Origin: Taiwanofungus camphoratus
Lineage: Eukaryota > Basidiomycota > Agaricomycetes > Polyporales > Taiwanofungaceae
NCBI GenBank assembly: GCA_003999685.1
Contig: CP021221.1
Coordinates: forward strand, 2,914,001 to 2,978,000
Length of the DNA stretch: 64,000 bases
Direction of reading: 5' to 3'
Shown: in pieces, positions 51,041 to 63,278 of the stretch
Layout: the number at the start of each line of letters is the position of its first letter
Numbering within the stretch: the first letter of the stretch is position 1
Translations under genes and position numbers: made by a program
The notes under the pieces: generated by a model
Told to the model about the DNA's origin: nothing
Databases searched by the model: none
The model's input: the letters and a program-made list of their open reading frames with translations, nothing else

Positions 51041-51516
51041 TATATTGTGCGGGTAAGAGTCAATGTGGTGGTATGGTGTGCCCCCCCGAGATAATTTGAT
51101 ACAAGCAGTAAACAGGTGAAAAGTCGTTGAGGCAAGAGCTGCGAAAGTGTAGAAAATCGTCTCAGACAGAGGACGCAACTGGAGCACGTGCGAACTGCAC
51201 GATCGGGACCACCAGACTCGTACCCAGCCGTGCATAAGGATACCAACATACAAGCTCCGTCACTCCGCATCACTTGCCGCAGACGCGTGCAGCCACCCCA
51301 AGGAAATGTCGATCTTCGCGATCGAGGGCGTGCGGGGGTTCGTTTAGATAAGTAACTTGGCCCTCTTCCATTACTTCCTCCACACCCGGGCCTGACGATC
51401 GATACGATCCATCATTCTTGTCCAGCAATTCCGCGCTCTTCATTCGCAGCAGTGAGCCTAAGAGCCTCTGCAGTCGTCGGCGTGCAGAAGGTTTTACTGT
51501 GCCTACAACCTCTGCC
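51041..51516. promoter_or_regulatory. Divergent promoter region AIR1-like / CAF16
   Basis: About 480 bases between two start codons. An in-frame extension lies upstream of each start, but neither extension shows conserved sequence. A C run (CCCCCCC) lies near 51,080. Confidence 0.35.
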
Positions 51517-52773
51517 ATGCAGTATAGTGCATCACCCGAACATGAGATTTCCATTGCGAATCTGACCTATTCACATGCTCCGGATGTGACCCCTTCCCTG
51601 TCCAATCTCACCATGGACCTCCCAAAGGGGTCGCGCACAATTCTCGTCGGTGCAAATGGAGGTACGAGATTGTTGCACGCTTGCTTCATTCATCGGCTGA
51701 TCTCTGGACACATATACCGCTCAACGTGTGCGTGTACCACCTTGAAGCGGGCAAGTCGACGCTCCTGCAGATCCTAGCAGGCAAACGCCTCATCATGAAG
51801 AAGGAGGGCACACATGTCCACATCAAGGGAAAGGATGTCTTCCGTGATTCTCCTGCAGGGGTCACATTCCTCGGCACAGAATGGTCTGACTCCGCTTCCT
51901 TCGCCTCGCCTCGATCTACTCAATGAACAGCGTTTTGGCAGGGCGATGAACCCCGTCGTGCGCAGTGACATTGTTGTGATGGATTTCCTCAATTCGGTAG
52001 GCGGATACCGACATAAATCACGACGCGACCGCCTGCTCGACATCCTTGATGTCGATTTGGACTGGCATATGCATGCCATCTCGGACGGCGAGCGGCGCAG
52101 GGTACAGCTGTGTATGGGACTCATGTCCGACTGGGATGTGCTCTTGCTCGACGAGGTAGGCGCTGTCGTTCTGAAGCGCTTGTTGTATATACAATCGACA
52201 AACATTCAACCGTGTGACCATAGGTTACCGTGGACCTGGATGTTCTCGTACGAGATGAACTCCTGACGTTCCTGAAGACAGACAGCGAAACCCGCGGGGC
52301 CACTATACTTTGTACGTACGGGCATCGCCTCCTTCTGTTCTATCAATAGCGCCCTCTGTTCATCTTCCCTACAGATGCCACCCACATCTTCGACGGCTTG
52401 AACGATTTCCCCACGCATGTCGCACATATGCACCTGGGCACCTTCCTGTCACAGCCAACATCCTGGCCGCTCGCGCCTGAAGCCATGGCGAAGACCGTCT
52501 CTGTTAACCTCGGGTCCAAACCACCGCTGTATAAACTTGCGTTGCAGTGGCTCAGGGAGGACCGTGAGCGCAGGCATGTGCTCGAGAACCAGGGACGGAA
52601 GACACGGGGCGCCCGGAGGGATGAGGTGCGCCTTCGAACCTCGAGGCGGCGTCTGATGATGTTTAGTTGACTGTTGGCCGTTCGTCTGCTGATAGGTACC
52701 CAACGACTCGGAGACCTTTTATAAGAAGTACGCATATGGTCTCACGCTTACTCATTCGAAACGGCCCGACTAA
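51517..52773 (+). CDS. CAF16: CAF16-type soluble ABC ATPase
   Basis: A 303-residue ABC ATPase without membrane domain, of the group of yeast Caf16, which binds the CCR4-NOT complex and affects transcription. Six exons (51517-51661, 51748-51883, 51942-52155, 52224-52311, 52375-52625, 52696-52773) join in frame. Walker A is [12 protein letters not shown], split by the first intron. A short Q-loop region with [16 protein letters not shown] follows. The signature is [14 protein letters not shown], the Caf16 form of LSGGQ. Walker B is [15 protein letters not shown] and the H-loop YATHIFDGL. The end is [11 protein letters not shown]. The ATG at 51517 precedes the first beta strand directly; the open frame runs 100 bases further upstream. 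No missing residue is seen. Confidence 0.9.
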
Positions 52774-53398
52774 GCCTCCCCTATTGAACATGCAGATACG
52801 ACTACAGCCATTGACAGTGATCTACTGAAACTGCATGATAGAGTTATGCCTGCTGCTGGAGTTCAACCTCGAAATCACTGCATCATCACACATTAGATTG
52901 AGCCTGCACCGAACTTTCTTCAATATGAACTATCACTGATAGATATTGTCCGCTGTGGTAGCCTAGTCAGAATATAGCATACTATATAATGTAGCTTGAA
53001 ACACAGACCGCTTCCCATTATACTGACTGTGTTAGCCGTAAGGCCTACGAGTTGTATACCTACTAGGAAGCGCAGTCTGGACTCTGGGATCTAGACCTGC
53101 CGGCGCCCAAGAGCGCGTGGATCAGTGGTAACGGGGGATAACCGTGAAACCGAGAAATTGATATCCAAATAATAACCCACATTATTGCCTTATATACGGT
53201 AAACCACGACCAGTGCCTGGTCTTCGCCATCGTTGGAGACGTCGTCGACGTCGCCCTCTTCGCTATTCCCAACGTGCTGGCCATCGCAGGGCGCATCGTT
53301 TCTTTCGTCTTTCGTCTTGAGCTCGTTGCATCACCCTCACGCTCCTTCCAGTCTCTTTCATCTTTACCGTCACCCTTGTCGCCACCCCTTCCGTCGCT
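52774..53398. promoter_or_regulatory. Gap CAF16 / OPY2 with pyrimidine-rich promoter
   Basis: About 620 bases. The last 120 bases before the OPY2 start are rich in C and T (CTTTCGTCTTTCGTCTTGAG, then CTCCTTCCAGTCTCTTTC), as usual for fungal core promoters. The rest shows nothing I can name. Confidence 0.4.
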
Positions 53399-55530
53399 AT
53401 GGTCTCTGACTTCAACGTCCTCTTCGCACGAAGCTGTGTGCAGTGTCCTGCTGTCCCATCGTGCACTTGCCCTTCAAGCGACCAGTGTGTGCTCATAGAA
53501 CAGTACGTTTTCACATTAATTCCATCAACTGCGCCACTCAACGCGTCAATATCAGGAGCTGCACTGCTTGCGCTACTTTTCAATGCCTGCCGCCCACCTC
53601 CTCTAATTCTGGCTCTAAGGATGTGAGTGCAGGTGCAGTGGCAGGTGCGGTTATCGGAACTGTCGCCTTTCTCGTCATCGTCGTCGGTGTCTTCTTTTGG
53701 TATCGCCGCCGCCAACGCTTGATCCGCGAAGCCACCGGCGCACAGGAGGACAAGCCCGACGTTCCCGCTCGTGCAGAGGATGTTCTCAATAGACCCGACC
53801 CAAACGAGAAGTCAGCCCCGCCCGAGCATGAACAAAGCACTGTCCGCATTTACTCGGGCTCCGGTGGGATAATCAACCTCGACCCCGAGGCAAGCGCTGG
53901 TGCGCAGAACCCTAGCGACCACGACCCCCGTCGTGGATCTGCAGGCTCGAATCCGTTTGGGGATAACCACTCAATTCAGACCACGTCTACTGGCACGCAG
54001 TCCAATGTCATACCTATTGCGCTTGTCCCCCCAGCCTCATTCGTCGCGTCACAACAGGGTGGTGCTCAGTCGACACAATCTACGGATGAATCAAGGGCTA
54101 GCTCAGGACCTGCTCGCCCCGCGCGTGCTCCGGATCTCGACCTTAACTTAGAGCATGTCAATATCTCACAGAACACTCTGAATGGCTCCGGCGCGAGCGA
54201 TGCACAGTCACAGCTGTCCGGTGTCTCCGGGATCAACAATCGTGCCTCGTACATGTCCACTGGTAGCTATGCGAGCGACCTTCTCAACGAGGCTCCCGTC
54301 ATCATCACCCCCACACGCGGCATCGTCAAACAGCAGGTTCTCGGCGTCGTCAAGGCCGAGGTTATTCGCACATCACCCAACTCATCACCTACCAAGCCTG
54401 GCGAGAGCCTTCGCCCTGTAGCAACGATCAGCCGTCCGCCGGTGCGTTCTCCCCTCGCTGCTTCAAGCTTTGGTCCTTCGGACGTGGTACATGAGGTGGC
54501 TGAAGAGCAAGATATGGTTGTGCGCGGGAATCCCTTTGGTGACGAGCACTCCCCCTACCCGGGCGCCTCTGCGCGGTCTTCTCCTGCACCCTCTGCATCC
54601 ACCTTCGGATCGCCTTCAAGCCTGCCTCCGTCGGAGCCTACGCCAGGCCAATATTCTGTCTCAGAGGCAAGCGAATGGACACCCGAGGGCCCGCGGCGGC
54701 CGTGGGCAGGAGGCACAGGCGGAGAGAGTCGGCCGATCAGCACGCATACGCACGCAACATCCATCTCGGGCTCCGTCATCGGTGCAGAGATTGGAGGCGC
54801 GACGCGCGTGCATCTCGGACTGGATCAGCTTGGCGGGCCGCGTGCAGCCGAAGGCATGCCGCACACGGCGTCGAGCGGCGTGCTGAACTCGCCCAGAAGC
54901 CCTTATAGGATGACGAATGCTCGCCTTGTCACGCCCCCGTCCGGGAACGCAGGCGGTACTCTTGAGCAGCAGCAACGGCATGCACTGCAGGAACTCGAGC
55001 CAGTCCCAAGTAGGCGTATCTCGATGTCCTCAGTTGTATCGTCTACGTCAACGAAAGCGGATTCGATTCTTGAGAGCTTCCCTTTCGTCCCGCCGTCACC
55101 CATCTCGAACCGGCCAATCCGTTCTCCACCGCGCTCCCCACTTGCGCAGCAAGCCTTCGCAAATAATGCCAACAACAACACCAGTGTTCACGCTCAGTTG
55201 CAATCCTCTGCACAAGATCCTGCCTCTCGAGAACCGAGTGTTCGTGAGCCACCTGCATCGCCTCTTCCGCCCTCACGGCCTGGCGATAGGAAGTTGCTTG
55301 GAATGTCGATCGCCTCGCAGTCCTCAACGTTGTCGAATGGACTTGGCTCCTTCCCCTTCCAGATTGATTCCGGGAATGGCCCTGAGAACGGTTCATCGTC
55401 ATCGCCGCCATCATCCTTCCTGGGTAGGCAGCGCGCGAGTCTGGACACGCTTGCACTGACGAGCGACTTGTCGTCCTACCCACTTGGATTCGATCGCAAT
55501 GCTCCTCCACCGCCGTCGTTCCGGCGCTGA
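53399..55530 (+). CDS. OPY2: Opy2-like membrane anchor
   Basis: Opy2 is a single-span plasma membrane protein that tethers Ste50 and so brings Ste11 to the HOG and filamentation MAP kinase paths. Two exons (53399-53502, 53556-55530) give 692 residues. The outer part (residues 1-50) is Cys-rich: RSCVQCPAVPSCTCPSSDQC and SCTACATFQCLPP, the Opy2 domain. The membrane span is about residues 62-87 (VAGAVIGTVAFLVIVVGVFFWY) with RRRQR following as the stop-transfer anchor. The cytosolic tail of 600 residues is Ser/Pro-rich and disordered, with NPFGD occurring at least three times and many SPxR/K and SPP sites that may be phosphorylated. The first exon is only 104 bases. No cleaved signal peptide is visible, as in yeast Opy2. 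The Ste50-binding part cannot be located with confidence. Confidence 0.85.
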
Positions 55531-56449
55531 GTGGACATGACTGCGCTCCTCGTCTCTGTAGCTTGGCCACCATATGGTGTACTTTAGACTGTGACCGCAA
55601 ATGTATTGAACCTATCAAATCCTTCCAATGTCCTCAAACTACGGTGAATTGACGCCAATATACTGGTACTTTACCACTCCTCTTACCCCGTTTCCCAATC
55701 TATACCACCTGGACTCGGCTCCTCTCTGCTTGCTTGGTTGATCCGGGCTAGATTTCCATGAAGACAGTGGTAGTCTACCCTTCCCCTGGCCCCAATATTT
55801 CTTTTTTTCTTTAAAGTAGTCTACGAGTTGATAGTCTAGTTCTTATGATGGGTCTGCCTCCGTCTGTCGTCTGCTATGCCCCTTCTCTCTATTGTCATTG
55901 CATTCACGTTCTGTGTCAGTTTGTTGTTCCATAGGGCCCTGTGCACGGTCATCCCCATTTACGGTGGATGTACTATGCGGTCGTTTGGGGTTGGCGTTGC
56001 GATTATTTATTATTTAACCCTTGTTCCTTTCTATCGAACGAATTATATCGAGAATGGACGCTCTGTTGTTTCTTCTCCAGCTAGACAGGAGACATTCCAA
56101 GAGGTGAGATTTACTGGTAATCCAAAATCTGTTAGTGCATGAGATGCATGCAAACGACATCGAGGCAAATACATTTTGAACACACTAACCATGGCGAAAT
56201 CTACATGATAACACAGATATGCCGTAGCCCTTCCCATAAAATCAGGGGTAGGGGTGAAAAGGAGTAAAATGAAGGAGAGGCGTGCATGAAAATGCGGTTC
56301 ATGTGCATAAAAATACAGGACATATACAGGTATCAAGGGTCTCCAGAATCATGAACATAACGTACATCATGCCCTTCAAGGGCTTCCTCGTAGTTGACAT
56401 GTCAACTGGTATCGTGCAAAGATAGTCAGCTTCTTGTGTCGTTATCAGA
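55531..56449. other. Convergent 3' gap OPY2 / coiled-coil gene
   Basis: About 920 bases between two stop codons. A short T-run (CTTTTTTTCTTTAAAG) lies near 55,800-55,815. No gene recognised. Confidence 0.35.
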
Positions 56450-59326
56450 TCACTCTTCGTCCGCGACCTCTTCAACGGAAGTGATCTTAGATTTTGCTTT
56501 CTTAGACTTCTTAGATTTTTTAGATTTCGAAGTAGTGCTTGTTTCCGCGACAGAAGCACGAGAAGCGGAGGATGGAGGCCGCACTGGACCAGAATTAGCG
56601 GCAGAACTGGGACGCAGTGACTCATCTTCATGACTATTCATCGCAAGATCACGGGTTCAGGGAAGGAAAATGATGAGCACTTGAGCATCTACAACCAGCT
56701 AGGACATTGAATAAAGCACTCACGGATTTCTATATTCCACTTGTTGCATTGGAATTGGGAGGGGTAGAGAGGACTGTGTCCCCTGGGCGCTTCCCATGAG
56801 CGGAGAAATAGGTCTACTCAAGGCGGCAGGTGTCCTGCCTGCATCCAGCGCAAGATTACTGCGATTGTAAGGCGTTTGACCGTATGGATGTGTCACTGTT
56901 GACCCCGGGCTCGCAATAGAAGCCGTTGCAGACGGAGGTAGAGGCACTCGTACAGCCGCTGTCCCACGTGAACTCATCGATCGAGGTGTGGAAGGGATCG
57001 GCGCAGGGTAGACTATATTTGGTGGAATAGGTGCGATAGCGTACGCCGGTGTCGTTTGACTTGGAGTTTGCCTGTGTCGGGCCGGCGGGGTCGTCAATGA
57101 ATCGAGCGAGTCGGACAGGCGGGATGAGACCACGGAGTCTGAGTCTGACGATGAATCTTTCAACGCAGAACGAGTGTACACCCGACTACGCGGAAGGACC
57201 GCCTGGCCAGAATGGTTCGATGACAGCTGCGGTATCACAACGTTCTCGGATGTTGGAAATGTGCCAGGGATCATGGCTGAGCCGACGACTGACGGTGTGC
57301 CAGCATACGACGAAGGAGGGAGCGGGACACCCGTGGGGCTGACCAGATTTGTGTGCATACCTTGATGGGCCATTCCGACAGGAGATTGAACTGTTGGGAC
57401 GGGCGTGTACGACCCTAGAGGGATGGGAGGACCGATTGGCTGGAAACCGAAAGGAAGCTGTCCATCGGGTAAAATCACTGGGACAGGGCCTGAGGAAGGG
57501 GGAGGGATCGTGGCGGACTGCTGAGGGGTGGAATCGGCTGTTGTTGTTGCACCATTATGTGATGGGAGAGGGATGTCTTCAGCGCTCAGAAGGTGTGGTG
57601 TCATGGGTACGCTCCTTGATTGATCAGATTCAGGCCGAGACTAGAGAAAATCGCAGAAAAGTGTAAGATCATGTGAAAGTAACGGTCAGGATATTGAGCA
57701 AAATGGGACAAGAGGGAAGTCCATACGGGTGGCTCGACTGTGATATTATAGTCAGGTGAGAGGCTTGACCTACGACTTCTCCCCGATTGAGACGGTGGCC
57801 TTAATGGTGGCGCCGGAGCTGCAACACGGCCAGAGTCAGGGGAGGAGTTGGGTGACCGCGGGCGCATGTATATATTTTGATGCGATGCCATAGGACCGAG
57901 CCCCCCAACGTCAGGGCTCGGCGCCTGTGGGGAGGGCCTATTAAGAGGCATGTAGAAGGTGGAACCTGACGATGGAGCATAAGGCGACTGAGAAGAATCA
58001 GCAATCATGAAGATATGTATGGGTAAGGTATGAAAGCGTACTGACCTCGCTTGCACCTGGCACCGGAGAAGATCTAGAGGATGATCGCTCTCTCTCCTCC
58101 GCGATGGCACTGAGCACGCTCTGGCGCTCCCTGCCCACGGCCCGCGTAGACGGGACAGGTGGTCCCAAAATTTCGAATTGTGACATCGTGGTGGACTGTG
58201 ATTCAGAAGATCCGCGACGACGAGGTCGTGGACGGCGATGCGTCGGAGTTGTCATAGTTGTTGAATCTGAATCCGACAAAGCAGAGTCTGCGCGGTCTGC
58301 AGGAGGAGGTATGAACAATGGAGGCCTGTCATCCGTGGGTTCCTGTGCATTCTGGAGCACCAATGAGGGAGGCGGTGAAGGCGTCGGTAGCGGAGGTCCG
58401 AGCTCGTGAGGTGGTGGAAGGCGAATACGCTTGTCATCATCAACTTGAGGAATCCAACCGTCCGGGGGGAAGTCAACAGGAGGATGCGAAGGTGATGGTG
58501 TAGCATTGCGGATTACTGTGGGATGGACGTCACGATCTTTGGATAGGTGGTTCGCCGATGATATGCCCAAATCTCGTCCCAGCGTCTGGGTATACGCTGA
58601 CGCAGGTCGTGAATCAAAGTCGTCGGGAGATGACCCAGAAGGTCCTGACCGCCGGTCGTTGTCTCTATTTGGCTCCTCGTCCGGCGTCTCCTCTACGTCC
58701 TCATAATCACGCCTCGCACGCTCTGCCGCCGCTAAACCACGTGCATAGCCCTCAGTTCTACCCTCCTCAAAGCCGATGCTCCTGCCTCGCGCCATGCCCT
58801 CCTCCAGACCCACCCTTCTACCCTCTTCTCTGGCGAGCTGTACAACTTTCTCTTCCTTCAACCTACGTGCTGTCGTCCTTGCGCGTGCAGCAGCCTCTTC
58901 TGCTTCTAATCTTTGCGCTTCCACCGCGTCAAGAAGTTCTTGTGCCCTGTGTATTTCTCTCTGCGCGTTGTCCAGCTGTAGCTTGTACAGGCGTAATTCT
59001 TCATTTACACGCGCGGCCTCCTGCTGGGCTGCTACCTTGGCATCATTGACAGCCTTGAAGCGAAGCGCAGCTTCTCTTGCTTTGTTCTCGGCGGCATCGG
59101 CGCGCTGCGTCTCGCCCTTGAGTTGTTCCGTCACAGCGGAGAGCATCTTCCGGAGATCCTTAGCATCGCGTTCCTGATATACTAAAAGACGAGCAAACTC
59201 CCGAGTTGAGCCTCCCATGAACAGACGCTCGCGATCCTTTGAGGAGCGATGTCTCCGCGCCTGGTCCGGGTCTCTTCGCGTCCGAGGCGCGTCCAAAGGA
59301 GATGGTGATGACTCGGAGTCATCCAT
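56450..59326 (-). CDS. Coiled-coil protein with Pro/Ser-rich tail, unknown
   Basis: A protein of about 850 residues that I cannot assign to a named family. From ATG 59326 it starts MDDSESSPSPLDAPRTRRDP. Residues about 35-230 form an unbroken coiled coil (REFARLLVYQERDAKDLRKM onward), and its end is a Gly/Glu repeat of the type GLEEGMARGRSIGFEEGR. The rest is disordered: Pro, Ser and Thr rich with SDSDS clusters, RRPRPRRRG, and multiple PP runs. Four exons are seen: 59326-58055, then about 58,010-57,730, 57,625-56,729, and the last to 56450, whose border (CC|T) joins NP to HEDESL. The C-terminus is Lys-rich (KSKKSKKSKKAKSK). No membrane span is present. It might be a cytoskeletal or polarity scaffold, but that is only a guess from composition. 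Confidence 0.65.
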
Positions 59327-59837
59327 ATTTATATTAGCGGGAAAGGTTTCCGTAGTAGAATAAATCTGTGCCACGACATGTCAGACTTTGAGCAATCCAT
59401 GAGAACCGGATTGACCTTAGCGCTTCGTTAGACGTCACAAGACATTCAAGTCCAGTCCGAAGTCTAGGGGAATATGATTGAATTTAATAATCAGCCGCAG
59501 ACGAAATCGCGCATGAATGTGACTAGATAACTGACCATAAACAATGCGAGCACAAGAGAAATGAGTAGGTCTCCCAAGTCTATACCGTTACCGGACAATA
59601 GTAAACACACGCGAGTGCGAGAGTAAACAGACTCATAGGCGCTCGTAACGTTATGGGCGCCTACTTGTTCGATTGTTGGCACGTGAGTTACTTTCGTGAA
59701 CAAGACCGATTCACTGTTCTCATTGTAACATCGGAATACGAACACAATGTATTGACGGGGCGTAGGTAACTACTACAGATACATACAAAGCAACAGGGGT
59801 TGAGACAAGAAAGCGCCGACTCTATCTATACAATGCA
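59327..59837. other. Gap between NUP98 3' end and coiled-coil gene
   Basis: About 510 bases holding the NUP98 3' end and the promoter of the next gene on the minus strand. An 84-codon open frame with one hydrophobic stretch at 59491-59745 is listed among rejected items. Confidence 0.35.
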
Positions 59838-62800
59838 CTAAAAGTGGTCAACGGTGAAGATCCATTTCCCCTCTACAATGTCGAAGCTCTCGAAATGAGT
59901 GTGTTTCATGTGCTTCAGCCGCTTGAAGTGGCGTACTGCGTGCGGATGCTTTTCATCCTTGATCGGCTCCCTGGTAGCCTTGTCTTGCGCCCAGCAGCGC
60001 ACAAGCTCAATTCTCGCAGCAACGTTCAGGCCCGACCCAGGGGGAGGCTTCTCTGCCTCGTCGCTGTCCGGGTACACGCTGCACTCCTTATCGTCGAAGC
60101 GCACCAACTCCCCTAGCAAGCCCGAAAGTTTCGGCACGTTGGTGAGGTCGACAGGCTCAAGAAAGGTGATATGCCCGTAGCCTTTGCGGCCGACGGTGAG
60201 CCCTTTCAGTGAAACGAGCTCCTCATGTCCGACCTTCTTCAATGTCTCCAAGTCAGGTTTCATCCAGTAGTCGCCTTCGTGCAACTCTATATCTGTGGTC
60301 TCCTTTTCAGCCCCTGCAACACGCCGGTCTTGAGGGGGCGATGGGAAGACATCGGTAGTACTTTGTGCTGTAAAACGGTTGAGCTTTCGCGCCGCTTGAG
60401 GTGCAGGAGTAGGAGACTCGGGTAATGGTATCGCAGTAGGCGAGCCGGCTGAAATGGTACCTGCTGCAGCCTCCTTCTCACGAGCAGCCACGCTTAACGC
60501 AGGGCTGAAGGTCACCTTGCCGCCTTGGACGCCACCGGACTTAGTGAACAGATCAGACGGTTCAACCTTCTTGTCTAAAATGAGTTTCTTCACGCTCTTT
60601 CTTCCACCGCTTCCCAACGTTGGACTGGCACCGCCGCCCGTCAGGAACGACTCCGGGCCTAGCACGCTCCGCCCATTCACAGCCTTGCTTAGCGAAAGCG
60701 CGTTGGGTTTGCTATTCGAGAACAGGAGATTGCCCCCAGAAGTGCTCGCGCCCATTGCACCAGACGTCGACCCAAAACCACGTAGCTTTGTGCTCGCCGG
60801 GGCATAAGTGAGTTGTAAACGGGGCACAGGAGAACGGGTGGGTACGTCAACAAAGTAACCAGGTTTCTTCTTCGGCTGCTGCTCGAGTGTCACTGCACGG
60901 GGGCCTGGTGGAAGCATGCTGAAAATGGGCAAGTTCGCTCCTATCGGCTGCGCAATCGACGCTGTCAGCGTACCCTGTGCGCCCTGGGCTGCTGCGGACG
61001 CATTGGGTGTATTGGTTGAGGGACCGAAGGTGTTGCCAAAGAGCGAACCACCCTGCTGGCCAGTCGATTGCGTATTTCCCAGTGGCGGCGCCGTTGGCTT
61101 GTCGAAGAGACTACTACCGCCGAACGCGTTTGTCCCTTGTTGCTGATTTGGCTGCTGGCCAAGAGTGGGGCCGAACAAACTAGTCTGCTGCCCTGTCGTG
61201 GTATTTTGCCCTGCTGGCTGACTAAATCCACCCCCAAACATGCCGCTGCCCATTGTCTGTGTCGCTGGTGCTGGCGGCTTCAAACCACCGGATAAACTGA
61301 AGCTGCTTTGCTGACCAGGTTGTTGTTGCTGTTGTTGCTGGGGTTGTTGTTGCTGCTGCTGGTTAGTATTACCAAACAAGCCACCGCCGCTAAACAACGA
61401 TCCGCCTGCCGGCTGCTGCGTAGGCTGAGTACCGAACACTGTGGACGTGTGTGAGCAACAAAGAAATGTCAGGATCAAACTGACAAACACGCACGTCCAC
61501 CAGGCTGTTGCTGTTGCTGCTGCCCAGGCTGCTGCTGCTGTTGTTGTTGGGTCGATTGCCCGAACAACCCACCACCACCACCACCACCACCAAAGAGACT
61601 GCTAGATGGCTGAGTACCCTGTTGACCCTGCTGGTTTTGTGGTTGGGTACCAAATGCGCTGAATCCCGTCGTCTGTGGTGCTGTTGTCGGAGTCCCAAAG
61701 ATTGAAGGTTTCGGAGCGTTGCTGGTCTGACCTAATAGCGATTATATACCATATTGGTGTCACATTGTTGTACAAACTGCGAGTCAGCACTCACCAAAAG
61801 CACTAAATGCATTTCCACCTTGTTGCGGTTGTTGCCCAAACAGATTACCACCGGTGGTCCCTTGCTGCTGCTGATTCTGCGGCTGGCTAAAGGCACCCCC
61901 GCTACCAAATGTACCACCACCGCCTGGTTGCGTACATCAGTATACACTTCCCATGACTCATCATCACGGACTCACCGAACCCACCAAATGCTGGTTTCTG
62001 TTGTTGTTGGGTGTTACCAAACGCAGTTCCACTAAATAGCCCTGTTCCCGTGTTCTGCTGAGGCTGCTGGGTCTGACCGAATGCGCCAAATGCGGTAGGC
62101 TGAGTTTGTGGAGGCTGTTGCTGCTGCTGTCCAAACCCACTAAACAGACCGCCCCCTGTCCCCCCCTGCGTGGTAGTACTGGGCTGTCCGAAGGTACCAA
62201 ACGCCCCACCCCCAGGTGCAGCCGAAGTATTCGCAGTGTTCGTGCTTCCAAAGTTGCCGAACATGGGATTAGTAGTTACTGGGGGGTTCTGTGCTGCAGG
62301 TTGGCCAAAAGGCCCTGTAGACGGCGGCGCCGGTGCTCCAAACGAGGTCTGTCCAAAAGCTCCTGCAGTCTTGCGGCCTTGTTGGTAATCTTGCCAACGT
62401 AATTCCTTGATGTGGCGTTGTCAAGCGTGGTCAAGCAAGGAAGAAATTGAGGCACGTGTAGGCTGACCTCGAATGAAGAACCACGATACGGTGGCATACA
62501 TGTGATACTCTGGTACTGGAGAGTCAAACTTGGGTTTGTAGAGTCTTTTTCGCTGTAGGCCTGGTATGGCGAATTTGCAGTACCAGTGGTGACAGGAGCA
62601 GGAGCATCCGTTTGCGCTGAGCATGACAATTCAGGATGTGCAGTCTAGCGTAAAACAAAACTCACTTGTGGTAGAAGCCCCGAAACCGACAGCCGGCTTG
62701 TTAGCACCGAACAAACTGATGCCAAAAGGACCTCCCGTGGTAGTCGGCGGCTGAGCACTGAAGAGACCACCACCAGACCCTGTAGTCCCCGCATTGTTCG

Positions 62801-63278
62801 TCGCACCGAATGTTCCTCCTGTCCCACTACCAAAAGGGGACGTACCCCCTCCGAACGCACCAAAACCAGTGGCTGGCTTGGGTTGCCCGAACAGAGAGCC
62901 CGTGTTGCTAGCCGTGTTGGTGGATCCGAATGTCCCTGCCATGAAGAACGAGTAGGAGTTAAGAGGTGACTGATAAACAAGAAGATAACCACGAAGCCGC
63001 ACCGAATGCAGAGGGATTTGTATTCGTGCTAGGCGTGCTGCCTAGGTTGCCAAACATGGGGTTAGCTTGAGGCTGCTGTTGCGGTTGCTGGGGCTGGCCA
63101 AAAGCGCCAGAACCGAAGGCTGCATGACTGATTAGAAGGGCGCGCGAAATGAGTCGATTGCCATTAACGCACCTCCGGACCCGAAACCAGAGGGCTGCCC
63201 AAAAGCATTTGGCTGCTGCTGCTGTTGATTTTGTTGTGGATTCGCCCACGACGAAGATACACCGTTATTACCAAACAT
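59838..63278 (-). CDS. NUP98: Nucleoporin NUP98/NUP145N-like (GLFG type)
   Basis: A FG nucleoporin of the nuclear pore channel. From ATG 63278 (MFGNNGVSSSWANPQQ) it has many FG, GLFG-like and SLFG repeats spaced by Gln/Thr/Asn-rich linkers, coded in about nine exons. A GLEBS motif, which binds the mRNA export factor Gle2/Rae1, is split by an intron near 62,470: YQSITCMPPYRGSSFE joined to LRLQDYQQGRK. The C-terminal domain has VKKLILDKKVEPSDLF, GDYWMKPDLETLKKVG, VGRKGYGHITFLEPVDL and KWIFTVDHF, the autoproteolytic and NUP82/NUP88-binding fold. The stop follows His-Phe directly. In NUP98-96 this His-Phe is the cleavage site and a Ser follows. Here no downstream part exists, so the protein is made in its mature form. 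A (CAG/CAA)n Gln tract lies near 61,300-61,370 and another near 61,500-61,550. Confidence 0.93.
61567..61592. repeat. CCA/TGG microsatellite inside NUP98
   Basis: A run of CCACCACCACCACC... on the plus strand encodes the poly-Gly stretch in the NUP98 repeat domain. It is prone to length change without breaking the frame. Confidence 0.7.

Noticed and set aside
50041-51253. Longer N-terminus for the AIR1-like protein (frame open upstream of 51040)
   Set aside because: The extra 70 residues look like random translation, overlap the CAF16-side promoter, and the family usually starts near the MTEIIDLT segment.
54470-55618. Alternative frames on both strands inside OPY2
   Set aside because: Shadows of a long GC-rich low-complexity exon. 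No start context or domain.
59491-59745. 84-codon frame on the minus strand with a hydrophobic stretch
   Set aside because: It lies in the short gap between NUP98 and the next gene, probably in a leader or terminator region. No family match and no splice support.
61390-61705. Leu-rich and Gln-rich frames on both strands near the poly-Gln tracts
   Set aside because: They come from the CAG/CTG repeats of NUP98 read in other frames.
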